A stretch of 64,000 nt of DNA, from NCBI RefSeq assembly GCF_009905375.1, contig NW_027417522.1, positions 59,587 through 123,586 of the forward strand, in the 5' to 3' direction. This stretch comes from Apium graveolens. Lineage: Eukaryota; Streptophyta; Magnoliopsida; Apiales; Apiaceae. The first letter of the stretch is position 1. Every line of letters starts with the position of its first letter. A model generated the notes under the pieces. It saw only the letters and a program-made list of their open reading frames with translations, searched no databases and was not told the origin of the DNA. Position numbers and translations under genes: made by a program. Shown here one piece after another: positions 1 to 9,623 of this stretch.

Positions 1-332
1 TGCATGCTATGCCTGTTATGTCTCACCAGAATCCCCATGCACATTTTGCAAACATGCCATACATTAACAATCCTTACTTTACTGCATTTACTATGCCTCA
101 AATGCCATACAATATGCCTATGTGGAATAACATGTTTGCACAACCTATGCCTTATCAAATTCAATCAAATGTGTTAAATGATTCCGTGACTAACCCTACA
201 CTTCAACCAACCACATCTGAGACCAAGGTTGACCCAAAGTTACCTAAGTCAAAAGATGCAGGAGGAATGAAGTCTAGGAAAAAGACTAACAAGGCTGGAC
301 CCAAGGAAACTTGGGTACCAAAATTAACTTGA
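1..332 (+). CDS. gag C-terminal end (partial), family A1
   Basis: Open from the window edge in the frame of codons starting at base 3, ending at TGA 330-332. It matches the last ~110 codons of the complete family-A gag at 52808-55222: a Met/Pro/Asn-rich tail followed by a basic Lys-rich stretch ending in ETWVPK. The zinc knuckles lie upstream, outside the window. In both copies gag stops at the same place and pol resumes in the +1 frame (see finding on the gag-pol junction). A structural nucleocapsid-type protein of the virus-like particle is expected from the family. Confidence 0.85.
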   Translation, partial: HAMPVMSHQNPHAHFANMPYINNPYFTAFTMPQMPYNMPMWNNMFAQPMPYQIQSNVLNDSVTNPTLQPTTSETKVDPKLPKSKDAGGMKSRKKTNKAGPKETWVPKLT

Positions 333-345
333 TTGATTTTGTTGT

Positions 346-3300
346 GTGCAGGGACAAAGAAGGAATCTATGGTACTTGGACAGTGGTTGTTCAAGACACA
401 TGACAGGAGATTTCACCCTGCTCACAGAATTTAAGGAGAGAGCTGGCCCTAGCATAACCTTTGGAGATGACAGCAAAGGATTCACTATGGGATATGGCTT
501 GATTTCAAAAGAAAATGTCATCATTGATGAAGTTGCATTGGTTGATGGTCTCAAACACAATTTATTGAGCATCAGTCAACTATGTGACAGAGGGAATACT
601 GTTTCCTTCAATTCTGAAGCCTGTATTGTCACAAGTAAAAAGGACAATAAAGTGGTTCTAACTGGAGTTAGAAAGGAAATGTGTACTTAGCTAATTTCAA
701 CTCTACAGATGCAGAATCCATTACTTGTCTTCTCAGCAAAGCAAGTCCAGTTGAAAGTTGGCTATGGCATAAGAAGCTGTCCCATTTAAATTTCAAAACA
801 ATGAATGATCTGGTCAAAAAGGACTTAGTTAGAGGAATGCCTCTAGTGGAATTCACAAGGGATGGACTGTGTGATGCTTGTCAGAAAGGAAAGCAAAAGA
901 AAGTATCATTCAGTAAGAAGCTTGAATCTGCAATTGATGAACCACTGCAACTTCTACACATGGATCTCTTTGGACCAGTCAATGTATTGTCAATTTCAAG
1001 GAAAAGATACTGCCTAGTGATTGTAGATGATTTCTCAAAGTTTTCACGGGTTTACTTTCTTGGATCAAAGGATGAAGTTAGTGAAATCATCATCAATCTT
1101 ATCAAGCAAGTCAACAATCATCCTGATTTCAAAGTAAGGAATATTAGGAGTGACAATGGAACTGAGTTCAAAAATTCAACCATGAAGATGTTCTGTGGAG
1201 TAAATGGGATCATGCATGAGTTCTCAGCTCCAAGAACTCCACAATAAAATGGTGTGGTGGAAAGGAAGAACAGATCACTAGTTGAAGCTGCAAGGACAAT
1301 GCTTGAGGAGTCAAAGCTCCCAACTTATTTTTGGGCTGAGGTTGTTAACTGTGCATGTTACACTCAGAATATTTCTCTAATCAATCAAGCAAAATGCATG
1401 ACTCCTTATCAATTATTCAAGAGAAGAAAACCAACTTTAAACTTTCTACATATCTTTGGTTGCAAATGTTACATCTTAAGGAATCAATCTGATCACAAAG
1501 GAAAGTTTGATGCAAAGGCTGATGAAGGAATATTTGTTGGTTATTCTGCTGGAAAATCATATAGGGTCTACAATCTAAGAACCAACATTGTCATGGAATC
1601 TGTACATGTTGTGTTTGATGATAAAAAGATTGATGGACTAACAGATGAGGGACATCATGAAGGACTCAAATTTGACAATATTGAGATATATTGTGATGAT
1701 AGTGAAGATGAGAATGATGAAGAAGACATCTCAAGAAGAAACCAGAGTCTGTCTTTGGATAATGCACAGAATGCTGCATCCGTTGAAAGTCAAAATTCAG
1801 CTTCCGTTGAAAGAAGCAATGCAGCATCCATTGAAAGACAAAGTGCATCATCCGTTGAAGTTCATAACGAAGCATCCGTTGATCACAGTCTATCAACGGA
1901 TAATCACTTCACCTCATCAGTTGATAGAACTCCCATTTCCTTTCAAAGGATCAACAACTCAGGGGGAGTTTCAACAAATCAACATTCTATCTCACATCAT
2001 AACAATACTGAGGCAACCTCATTAAAGGCTAATCTACCACCTCAAAGGAAATGGACCAAGAATCACCCTTTTGAACTGATCATTGGTAATGCTACATCAA
2101 AAGTACAAACTAGAAGGGCTACTCAAGATGAATGTCTGTATAGTAGCTTTCTATCACAGGAGGAACCTAAGAGAGTGGAAGAAGCTCTATTGGATCCAGA
2201 TTGGATTTTAGCAATGCAAGAGGAGCTAAACCAATTTGAGAGGAACAAAGTATGGAAGCTGGTACCCAAGCCAAAGAACAAGAGTTCTATTGACACAAAA
2301 TGGGTATTCAGAAACAAGATGGATGAAAATGGCATTGTCATAAGGAATAAAGCCAGATTGGTTGCCAAAGGCTATTCTCAACAAGAGGGAATAGATTTTG
2401 ATGAAACATTTGCTCCAGTTGCAAGACTTGAAGCCATCAGAATCTTTCTAGCCTATGCAGCTAATGCCAATTTCAAAGTCTATCAGATGGATGTCAAGAG
2501 TGCATTTCTAAATGGGGAATTGGAGGAAGAAGTTTATGTAACCCAACCTCCTGGTTTTGAAGATCCAAATTTTCCAGACAATGTGTATTATTTGTTGAAA
2601 GCACTCTATGGACTAAAGCAAGCACCTAGAGCCTGGTATGAGACTTTATCAAAGTTCCTTCTAGATAATCACTTCACAAGAGGTACTGTTGACAAAACTC
2701 TCTTCTTTAGAAATGTTAATGGCTCTAAGATACTTGTACAAATTTATGTTGATGATATTATATTTGGATCTACAGATGATAAACTTTGTAAAAAGTTTGC
2801 TAAATTAATGCAAAGTAAATATGAAATGAGCATGATGGGAGAGCTAACTTACTTTCTTGGTTTACAAGTTAAACAAGTTAGTGGTGAAATTTTCATTAGT
2901 CAAACTAAATATATTTATGATCTTTTAAAGAAGTTTGACTTAATGGATTGTTCACCTGCAAAAACTCCCATGGCCACTGCCACCAAGCTTGAATTAAACA
3001 AGGCTGAAAAGTCTGTGGATATTACAAGTTATAGAGGCATGGTTGGCTCACTTTTATATTTGACTGCTAGTAGACCTGATATTATGTTTTTTACATGTCT
3101 CTGTGCTAGATTTCAAGCTGACCCTAAAGAATCTCACTTAGTGGCTATTAAAAGAATTTTCAGATATCTCAAAGGGACTCCAAATCTAGGAATTTGGTAC
3201 CCTAGAGAGTCTGGTTTTGATCTAATTGGCTACTCAGATGTAGATTATGCAGGTTGCAAATTAGACAGGAAAAGCACAACAGGCACCTGTCAATTTCTAG

Positions 3301-3689
3301 GAAACAAGCTTGTATCATGGTTCAGCAAGAAGCAGAATTCTGTTTCCACATCAACAGCTGAAGCTGAATACATTGCAGCTGGTAGTTGCTGTGCACAAAT
3401 ATTGTGGATGAGGAATCAGTTATTTGACTATGGTATAACTGTTGACAAAATTCCAATATTTTGTGACAACACAAGTGCCATTGCCATTACTGAAAATCCA
3501 GTGCAGCACTCAAGAACCAAGCACATTGATATCAAGTACCACTTCATTAGGGAACATGTGATGAAAGGTACAGTGGAACTTCATTTTGTTCCAAGTGAAA
3601 AGCAGATTGTAGACATATTTACCAAGCCACTTGATGAATCAACATTCACAAGATTAGTAAGTGAGTTAGGTATGCTTAACTATTCATAA
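346..3689 (+). pseudogene. pol polyprotein (protease-integrase-RT-RNase H), disabled, A1
   Basis: Copia-order polyprotein of about 1100 codons. Visible parts: protease active-site motif LDSGCSRHMTG near 373-405; integrase HHCC and DDE core with LHMDLFGP and SDNGTEF (about 760-1260); an acidic/serine hinge holding repeat words (1690-1900); reverse transcriptase with [23 protein letters not shown] and the catalytic YVDDIIFGS (about 2160-2900); RNase H with STAEAEYIA and [10 protein letters not shown] (about 3230-3640). Compared with the A2 copy there is a 1-bp deletion near 670-680 that moves the frame from 1 to 0, and a CAA-to-TAA stop at 1245-1247 just before the catalytic glutamate of integrase. 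From 1254 to 3689 it reads open for 811 codons. The first codon shown is GTG; there is no good ATG, so pol presumably depended on gag translation or processing. Non-functional as it stands. Confidence 0.93.
1778..1901 (+). repeat. Repeat-word cluster in pol hinge (ATCCGTTGA / TCAACGGAT)
   Basis: Four intact or near-intact ATCCGTTGA words, one decayed ATCCATTGA and one inverse TCAACGGAT lie in 124 bp of coding sequence between integrase and RT. They are read as SVE/SVD and STD. The equivalent hinge of A2 (about 56670-56770) has the same series. This is the least conserved part of pol, so the words add no recognisable protein function. Confidence 0.85.
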
Positions 3690-3773
3690 TCTATGTCATC
3701 TATGTAATCTGTCTTGTAGCCTGAAATGAATTTGCTGCAAGAACAAAGGTGGCATTAATCAAGACTTATCCTA

Positions 3774-3975
3774 TCAACGGATATTCCCTATCCGTTGAAA
3801 GCCAAAATTGTTCTATCAACGGATATTCATTATCCGTTGAAAGACAAATACATTTCTGGTAATTTTATCCTTCAACGGATAAAATAGTGTTGTTCATCAA
3901 CGGATAACTATTTACCTTATCCGTTGATGTGTCCCGTTAGTGAGTCACAGCCGTTGATTCTTTTACTCAACCGTT
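3774..3975 (+). repeat. Inverted repeat-word array in the pol-env spacer, A1
   Basis: The 532-bp spacer (3690-4221) holds two perfect hairpins of 25 bp, TCAACGGATA-N5-TATCCGTTGA, at 3774-3798 and 3816-3840. A single word follows at 3872-3881, a wider inverted pair at 3897-3906/3918-3927, and two truncated CCGTTGAT words near 3951 and 3971. The A2 spacer has the same arrangement at 58641-58855. Confidence 0.9.
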
Positions 3976-4114
3976 GATACAGATATACAGTGTTGTATGT
4001 ATTTGTATTTACGGTAGTTTTCAGAATTTCTACAGTTTCTTTTATTCCTGAATGGCTTTTACTTACTTAAAAGTATCATTTAATTGTTTTAATTTGTGTT
4101 TTAATTCAAGAAAG

Positions 4115-4122
4115 TATAAAAG
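4115..4122 (+). promoter_or_regulatory. TATA box of a putative internal promoter for the env-like ORF (A1)
   Basis: TATAAAAG lies 107 bp upstream of the ATG at 4222. It is followed by a pyrimidine-rich leader (about 4136-4215, many TTCTCTCTC-like runs) and ACAAAAATGGC at the start codon, which is a good plant initiation context. This is the layout of an ordinary plant core promoter. The equivalent places in A2, family B and the Athila element have the same layout. Confidence 0.6.
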
Positions 4123-4221
4123 CCCAATTGAATTCTTATTTTCACTTTACGCTTTCTTGCAATTATCATTCTCTTTCTCTCTCAATTCTCAAGTTCTTCT
4201 CTGCAACCTCTACTCACAAAA

Positions 4222-7200
4222 ATGGCACCAGTAGTCAAAATTATGTCTCAAACAGGATTTGTTTATGAAAAGAATAATTTCATAGTCTTGGTTGAAAAGA
4301 AGGAAGCCCATTCTGATTATCACAAGATGATGGACTTCATCAAGAACTGCAAACTGAGATATGCAATGCTGGAAGCCCCAACCATCTACTGTGAAGTGAT
4401 TGAGGAGATTTGGACAACTGCAGAGTTCAACTCCACAGATATGACCATTGCCTTCTCTCTCAAAGGTAAGGACTATTGCATTAATTGTGATGATTTACAA
4501 TCTTGCTTTAAGTTGCCTGAGAATAATGCCATGACACCACACACTGATAAAGATGTCTCTGCTATGCTAGATTCCATAGGCTATGCTTTTGATTCTACTA
4601 GTTTAGGTAGTATTAGAAGGAAAGGCCTTAGGAAAGAATGGAGTTTTCTTGGAGATGCCTTTATTAAGGTTTTCTCTGGGAAGATTAGCAATTTTGATGC
4701 TATCACTTCATCTCTTGTTAATATGCTCTATATGCTAGTTTCTGATAGGTACTTTAATTTTAGCAACTGTGTTATGCTAGAATTAGGTTCCAGATTAGGT
4801 AACAAAGCTAATAGACCACATAACATCTACTTTGCTAGATTCTTTATGTTATTGGCTAACCATGTTGCTGAAGGTTTGGTTATATCCAATGAGAATAATA
4901 AACTCAAATGCTGGGCACAAGAGAAAAGGGTCCTTGCAGACCTTTTGAGAATGAACCTCAACAGCCAGGTGCCATTGGTATACTTGCCAATCATGAATGC
5001 ACCACAGGTAAGTGAGGTAAATGTTTCTATAACTCCTACCATTTCCAACCCCAATGTTTCTTTGCCTTCTAGTGTGGCTATGGAACCTGTGTCATTGTCC
5101 AAACAGGCTCCTACCAAAGCCACCAAATCTAAAATCTCCAAAGTCAAGTCAAAGAAACCTACCTCTGTTGTTTCTCAAAAGACAACAGTTGTAACAACTA
5201 CCATAAACCCTGAAGGGAGTGAACAGGGTGTGAGTAGTGAGGGGAGGGGTGAACATCAAAAAGCCCCCCAGGATAAGGTGAGAGAGGTGAGTGGTACCCA
5301 TTCCAGCCAAGCCACAGTCTCTCAAAAGACTGTAGTAGTTCAAAAGGAGTCCAGCACATCCCTAGTTGCATCCTCCCAAAAGGATGTAACTATTGAAAAT
5401 AGTCCCCACCCAGGGACACAGAACAAAAGAGGGAGGGACACTGAAGCTAAACATTCACCATTTCAAGCCTTTTCAAGGAAGAAGAAGGCCAAAACCCTAG
5501 TTTCCACACAAGGGGCACACACAGCACAGATACACCCACCAGTATATGTGCCTTCTCAAATTCAGCTTGATGTGATTCCAGCAAATGTGGAATCACAGCC
5601 CCATTCTCTCAATATAGACACACACCATTCCTCAAACTCTCCTACACCCTCTCTGGATGTGGATATGATATTCACATCAATTCCTGATTCTCCCTCATTA
5701 AAACTCAGGGAGGAGCCCCACTCAAAACCTGGTGATCATCATCTTTTAGATGATTTGTTGGATCATCAGCCAATTCTTTCAGATGTAGTTGCAGAATCTG
5801 TGTCACCTCACTTAAAATCAATCCACACAGATTCAACAATTATATCACTTTCTATCTCTACATCATTTCCTTCTTCAACGGATATCTCTCATCCGTTGAC
5901 AAGTGGTTGTTCTTCAACGGATAAGCTTAACAGCAGTTATCCGTTGATACCATCAGTTTCCACTTCAACGGATACTCCCTATCCGTTGATGGCCTCTACA
6001 CACTTAACAGAAACAACTCCAACTGTAGAGGACATGGCAACTGTACAATCACTGTTAGGCTTGAGGGAAGGGAGTGATTTTTTGAGTGAGAGGCTGGGTT
6101 GCTCCCAGGCAAAAAGAGAGGATGAGAGTCACCAAATGCATGCTATTTCTTCCAGCATGGCAAAAGTAAGTGAGAGGAGTGCCACCTTAGAAGGTAAAGG
6201 TGAGGGTGTGAGGGTGTGTGTGAGCCAGGGGGAGCCCCTGATGCAAGAAAAGAGAGAAATTGAGAGAAAGGCAGGTACAGAAGCTATAAGGGTGGATCCA
6301 GCCACTGCTAGTGAGTTAATGAAAGTGGATGATGCAGATAAGGGAAGACAATTTCAGCAACACTACAAAGCTGTCATTGATAACATTTCCTTAGATGCTG
6401 ACACTTTTACTCACCCTGTTTCAGCCTATCAATTATTGGCTGCACAGGGCAATGTGGAGGCAGAACAGACACTACACATTGTACACACTTCAGAATCTCT
6501 TCTAAGAGACAAAGCTGCTATCAACAGGCTGCCTTCTCAAGCTGCTGAGCCATCTGAAGAATTTGGAGTAAATTCTAATGATGATGACTCTAATTCTTTG
6601 AATGAGAGCATGAACTTAGGGGGAGTAGCAGGCCCAAGTTCTGTTCCTAATCTTCCTGCATGGGCATGGGCCAAACCATCAACACCAGGAGAGTTTGGTG
6701 TCACTTTGGTCAAACAAGTCATGACAATTCAGCAAGCCATTCAGGAGACTCAGGATGCTGGCACCAAGGCAATTCTTCAAGCTCATCTGGAATCTCTGCA
6801 TCTCTTGCAGTTGCAGCATTACCAGCACAATCTAAGTGTGGATGAGCTCAAGCTGGACATTGCTGATCTGAAATCCTACAATGCTGAGAAATTGGATTCA
6901 GTTATACCCTATGGTACTATGCAAGATTTGTTGGGGAGACTAAGGAAGGCCTCTGATGCTGATAAGAGGTTGGCCAGATTGGAAGATAGAGTTCAAATAA
7001 TTGAAGACTCTATGGTCACCATTCTTCAGAATCAACAAACTCAAACAAATCTCCTCTTGCAGCTGGCACAAGCACAAGGCTTGACCCCTACCCTTGATGA
7101 TAACAAAAAGGGGGAGAATAAAGGGGAAGGGGAAGGAGAGCCATCTACAACAGTTCAAATTTCTCAAGTGCTAGTTCCTATCATCACAATTTCTCCACCA

Positions 7201-8736
7201 ATTCAAGTCAAAGGAAAGCTAGATGGAATTGATCTAATCCAGATAGCAGCAGCTGAATTGCAAGTCAAAGAGCAAAGGAAGAAGATTGATGAAAAGATGC
7301 AACTAATATTTGGTTCTACAACTTCTCAATCACAATCTGTGAAGCATAGCACAAAAGTGGAATCAATTATTATGGAACTCAAGCCAGTAGGGAGGCATAA
7401 GGATGGAGAAACTTCTTCCAAAGATCTGCAACCTATGGTTTTCAAGCCCAACAACAGATCCAATAAGGACTCTACAAAGAATCCTCTAAAAGAGGTGGAT
7501 TTTCCTCTTCCAAAAGCAGATGAGGACAAGCTTTTAGGAAGGAGTATTACATATCTCAAAGAGACCATGGATGAGGCTGTAAGGAGAAACATGGCTATTA
7601 TTTTTAGAGAGGGAAAGAGCATATGTGTGATGCAAGGACATCCCAAATTCTCAATAGCCAAGAAGGAAGAAACCAAAAGGTTGAAGGAAGTAGCCAAACA
7701 GCTAAAGGCTGACAAAAGAGCACTAGCAAAGCTTGAAAAACAGCTAGAGTCAAGTCAGGCTGAAGATCAGAAAGTAATTGAAGACAAAGGTGAAGATGAA
7801 GCTATGGGGGACATGGTTGATACTGAGATGGAGGAAAGAAGTAAGGAAGAATGGCAGAAAGGGAAAAGAAAGAAGGTCAATGCAAAGAGAAAGAAGGTAG
7901 ATAAGACTGAAGAAACCCAATTAATATCCAAACCACTACCCTCCATTCCTGAACCCATTGTACCTGACCCCTTCATGAACATTCATGGTGAAATAATCAT
8001 TCCCAAGGAGGAACCAATTGATTGGGACACCATCAAATTTCCCACCTTCCTAACCTCTTCTCCATCATCAAAGAAGCAGAAAAGAAGAATCAAATCAACA
8101 CCCTCTAAAGCCTCAATCAAATTCACACAGAAGCCTAAGTCCAAACCTCAAAACTCTAAAGATGATTATGTTCACATCTGTGACATAAAAGAATTTTCAG
8201 ACATTGAACTCTATCTGGATGAGCTGGAGGATGTAAGGGGAATAGCTGCCTACAGACAGCTACCAGAAAGACTAGTGTTCAAATACAAAGGAGCTGGGGA
8301 AAGAACATGGCCTCTTCACAGAATTCTGAATGAAGGCTACACTACCTTGATTAGAGTCTACTCAGCCAGACATAAGGATTCTGGCTTTACCAGAACTGCC
8401 AGGACTGAGATTCTCAACAAAATTGCCAACATAAGGAAAACTTGGAGGGAGCCCAATGCTTTGCCTATAACCTTACTCATTCCAGAGAGAGGTATTACAA
8501 TTCACAAATCACCTCATTGGTTGATGGAGTTCAGAGACAACAAAGGAGTCAGAAGATTTTTCAGAATTGAAGATCAGCTAAAGATTGCCAGTAATGAAAC
8601 TCTCAAGGATATGCAATCTAAGTTAGATATCAATGAAGAAGATGAAGCTGAATTCTATAGACAACTTCAACTTCAAATAGAGGAGAATGACAGGAGGCTA
8701 GGAAAGAAAACCAGGGATCAAAGGAAAAGAAAGTAA
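4222..8736 (+). CDS. Sirevirus env-like ORF, intact, 1504 codons (A1)
   Basis: The largest open frame in the window. Parts in order: a conserved N-terminal region (about residues 1-265, with LRKEWSFLGDAF and SNFDAITSSL); a Ser/Thr/Pro/Lys-rich low-complexity stretch (about 265-800) containing the repeat words at residues 552-590; a probable coiled coil (about 830-955, heptad-like Leu/Ile around LARLEDRVQIIEDS); a Lys/Glu-rich region (about 1050-1300); and a conserved C-terminal domain (about 1312-1460, with ELYLDELEDVRGIAAYRQL). ATG 4222 is the first ATG after the putative promoter and is matched in A2. Family knowledge labels this position 'envelope-like', but I see no signal peptide and no clear membrane span, so a membrane-fusion role is not supported. 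Function unknown. It has stayed open beside a dead pol. Confidence 0.88.
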   Translation: MAPVVKIMSQTGFVYEKNNFIVLVEKKEAHSDYHKMMDFIKNCKLRYAMLEAPTIYCEVIEEIWTTAEFNSTDMTIAFSLKGKDYCINCDDLQSCFKLPENNAMTPHTDKDVSAMLDSIGYAFDSTSLGSIRRKGLRKEWSFLGDAFIKVFSGKISNFDAITSSLVNMLYMLVSDRYFNFSNCVMLELGSRLGNKANRPHNIYFARFFMLLANHVAEGLVISNENNKLKCWAQEKRVLADLLRMNLNSQVPLVYLPIMNAPQVSEVNVSITPTISNPNVSLPSSVAMEPVSLSKQAPTKATKSKISKVKSKKPTSVVSQKTTVVTTTINPEGSEQGVSSEGRGEHQKAPQDKVREVSGTHSSQATVSQKTVVVQKESSTSLVASSQKDVTIENSPHPGTQNKRGRDTEAKHSPFQAFSRKKKAKTLVSTQGAHTAQIHPPVYVPSQIQLDVIPANVESQPHSLNIDTHHSSNSPTPSLDVDMIFTSIPDSPSLKLREEPHSKPGDHHLLDDLLDHQPILSDVVAESVSPHLKSIHTDSTIISLSISTSFPSSTDISHPLTSGCSSTDKLNSSYPLIPSVSTSTDTPYPLMASTHLTETTPTVEDMATVQSLLGLREGSDFLSERLGCSQAKREDESHQMHAISSSMAKVSERSATLEGKGEGVRVCVSQGEPLMQEKREIERKAGTEAIRVDPATASELMKVDDADKGRQFQQHYKAVIDNISLDADTFTHPVSAYQLLAAQGNVEAEQTLHIVHTSESLLRDKAAINRLPSQAAEPSEEFGVNSNDDDSNSLNESMNLGGVAGPSSVPNLPAWAWAKPSTPGEFGVTLVKQVMTIQQAIQETQDAGTKAILQAHLESLHLLQLQHYQHNLSVDELKLDIADLKSYNAEKLDSVIPYGTMQDLLGRLRKASDADKRLARLEDRVQIIEDSMVTILQNQQTQTNLLLQLAQAQGLTPTLDDNKKGENKGEGEGEPSTTVQISQVLVPIITISPPIQVKGKLDGIDLIQIAAAELQVKEQRKKIDEKMQLIFGSTTSQSQSVKHSTKVESIIMELKPVGRHKDGETSSKDLQPMVFKPNNRSNKDSTKNPLKEVDFPLPKADEDKLLGRSITYLKETMDEAVRRNMAIIFREGKSICVMQGHPKFSIAKKEETKRLKEVAKQLKADKRALAKLEKQLESSQAEDQKVIEDKGEDEAMGDMVDTEMEERSKEEWQKGKRKKVNAKRKKVDKTEETQLISKPLPSIPEPIVPDPFMNIHGEIIIPKEEPIDWDTIKFPTFLTSSPSSKKQKRRIKSTPSKASIKFTQKPKSKPQNSKDDYVHICDIKEFSDIELYLDELEDVRGIAAYRQLPERLVFKYKGAGERTWPLHRILNEGYTTLIRVYSARHKDSGFTRTARTEILNKIANIRKTWREPNALPITLLIPERGITIHKSPHWLMEFRDNKGVRRFFRIEDQLKIASNETLKDMQSKLDINEEDEAEFYRQLQLQIEENDRRLGKKTRDQRKRK
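5875..5989 (+). repeat. Repeat-word array inside the env-like ORF, A1
   Basis: Three inverted pairs: TCAACGGATA 5875-5884 with ATCCGTTGA 5891-5899; 5914-5923 with 5938-5947; and 5965-5974 with 5980-5989. The last is a perfect 10-5-10 hairpin. All three forward words are in the same codon phase (read STD) and the reverse words are read (Y/H)PL. A2 has the same array near 60746-60860 with CpG-type decay in some words. Confidence 0.9.
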
Positions 8737-8917
8737 TTTGCTCAAGCTAAAGGAGCACCCTTGGAAACAATGTATTTCTTCAATTTCATCTCAGCATATA
8801 CACTTTTGCAGCACTTTTGAATTTCTGCTTAGTTACAGTTTATATAAGTGTTTTTTTATCATCAAGCTTAACCCAAATTTATGCCTACAGTTCTAGTAGA
8901 CATAAATAGGGGGAGAT
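8737..8917 (+). other. 3' untranslated stretch and polypurine tract, A1
   Basis: No ORF. It ends in the plus-strand priming site ATAAATAGGGGGAGAT (about 8902-8917) that touches the 3' LTR at TGTTAGG. The same tract precedes the A2 3' LTR at 63810-63825. Known role: RNase H-resistant primer for plus-strand DNA synthesis. Confidence 0.85.
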
Positions 8918-9224
8918 TGTTAGGAATATGTGTATTAGTTTGATGATAAGTTCAGCAAAACACTTAAGTAGAAATCTAGTGTTTGTAGCCTCAACGGATA
9001 AGACCATCTTGGCTATCCGTTGAAGGAGTAGCCTTACTTAGCAATAAGTTTGGTATTGTAGCACATCTCACTCTCTGGTTTCAAGCTGTAATTCTTAAAT
9101 GTTGTTAGGAGATAATCAGTCATGTTGACTACTAATGGATGTACAAGTAGGAGGGCTAATTGTAAATATTTCATGCCTTGTAATTTTGTATAAGTGAAGA
9201 AGTATCAACTGATATTGAAGACCT

Positions 9225-9385
9225 TCAACGGATAAGAAACTAAGCTTCAACGGATGTCTCTAAAGCTTCAACGGATGCACTGCTAGAGCATCAACGGATA
9301 AAGCCATCAACGGATGAAAGCTTCAACGGATGCACTGCTAGAGCATCAATGGATAAAGCCATCAATGGATGAAAGCTTCAACGGA
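9225..9385 (+). repeat. Direct array of TCAACGGAT words with a 55-bp tandem duplication in U3
   Basis: About nine copies of TCAACGGAT(A/G) in one orientation. Units 9265-9319 and 9320-9374 are a 55-bp tandem duplication. In the second unit two words read TCAATGGAT, a C-to-T change at the CpG. The A2 5' LTR has a similar but unduplicated array at 52010-52146. Confidence 0.9.
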
Positions 9386-9623
9386 TGCTCAGTCTCATAG
9401 CAGTTGATAGTGACAGTTAACAAAGCTGACAGAGGCACATGGATTGACAGAGATGTGGTAGCCTATTTCAGGAACAGCAGAAAAAGCAGCCGTTTTTAGT
9501 CTGGTTCAAAATGGAAAGTCAACAGATAATTCCATATTACACTGGATAAAAATGGAACAGAAACAAGTGGAGAACTATTGTCTTATTGTACTTTATCTTT
9601 TTCTTAACTTGTAAACTTGGTGA

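Noticed and set aside
3774..3840. Hairpins as transcription terminators
   Set aside because: Bacterial-type terminators do not apply, and the same hairpins occur inside ORFs and without a following T-run.
9225..9385. Possible CRISPR array from the regular TCAACGGAT words
   Set aside because: Repeats are about 10 bp, spacing is irregular, spacers are partly duplicated and the genome is a plant. They are LTR repeats.
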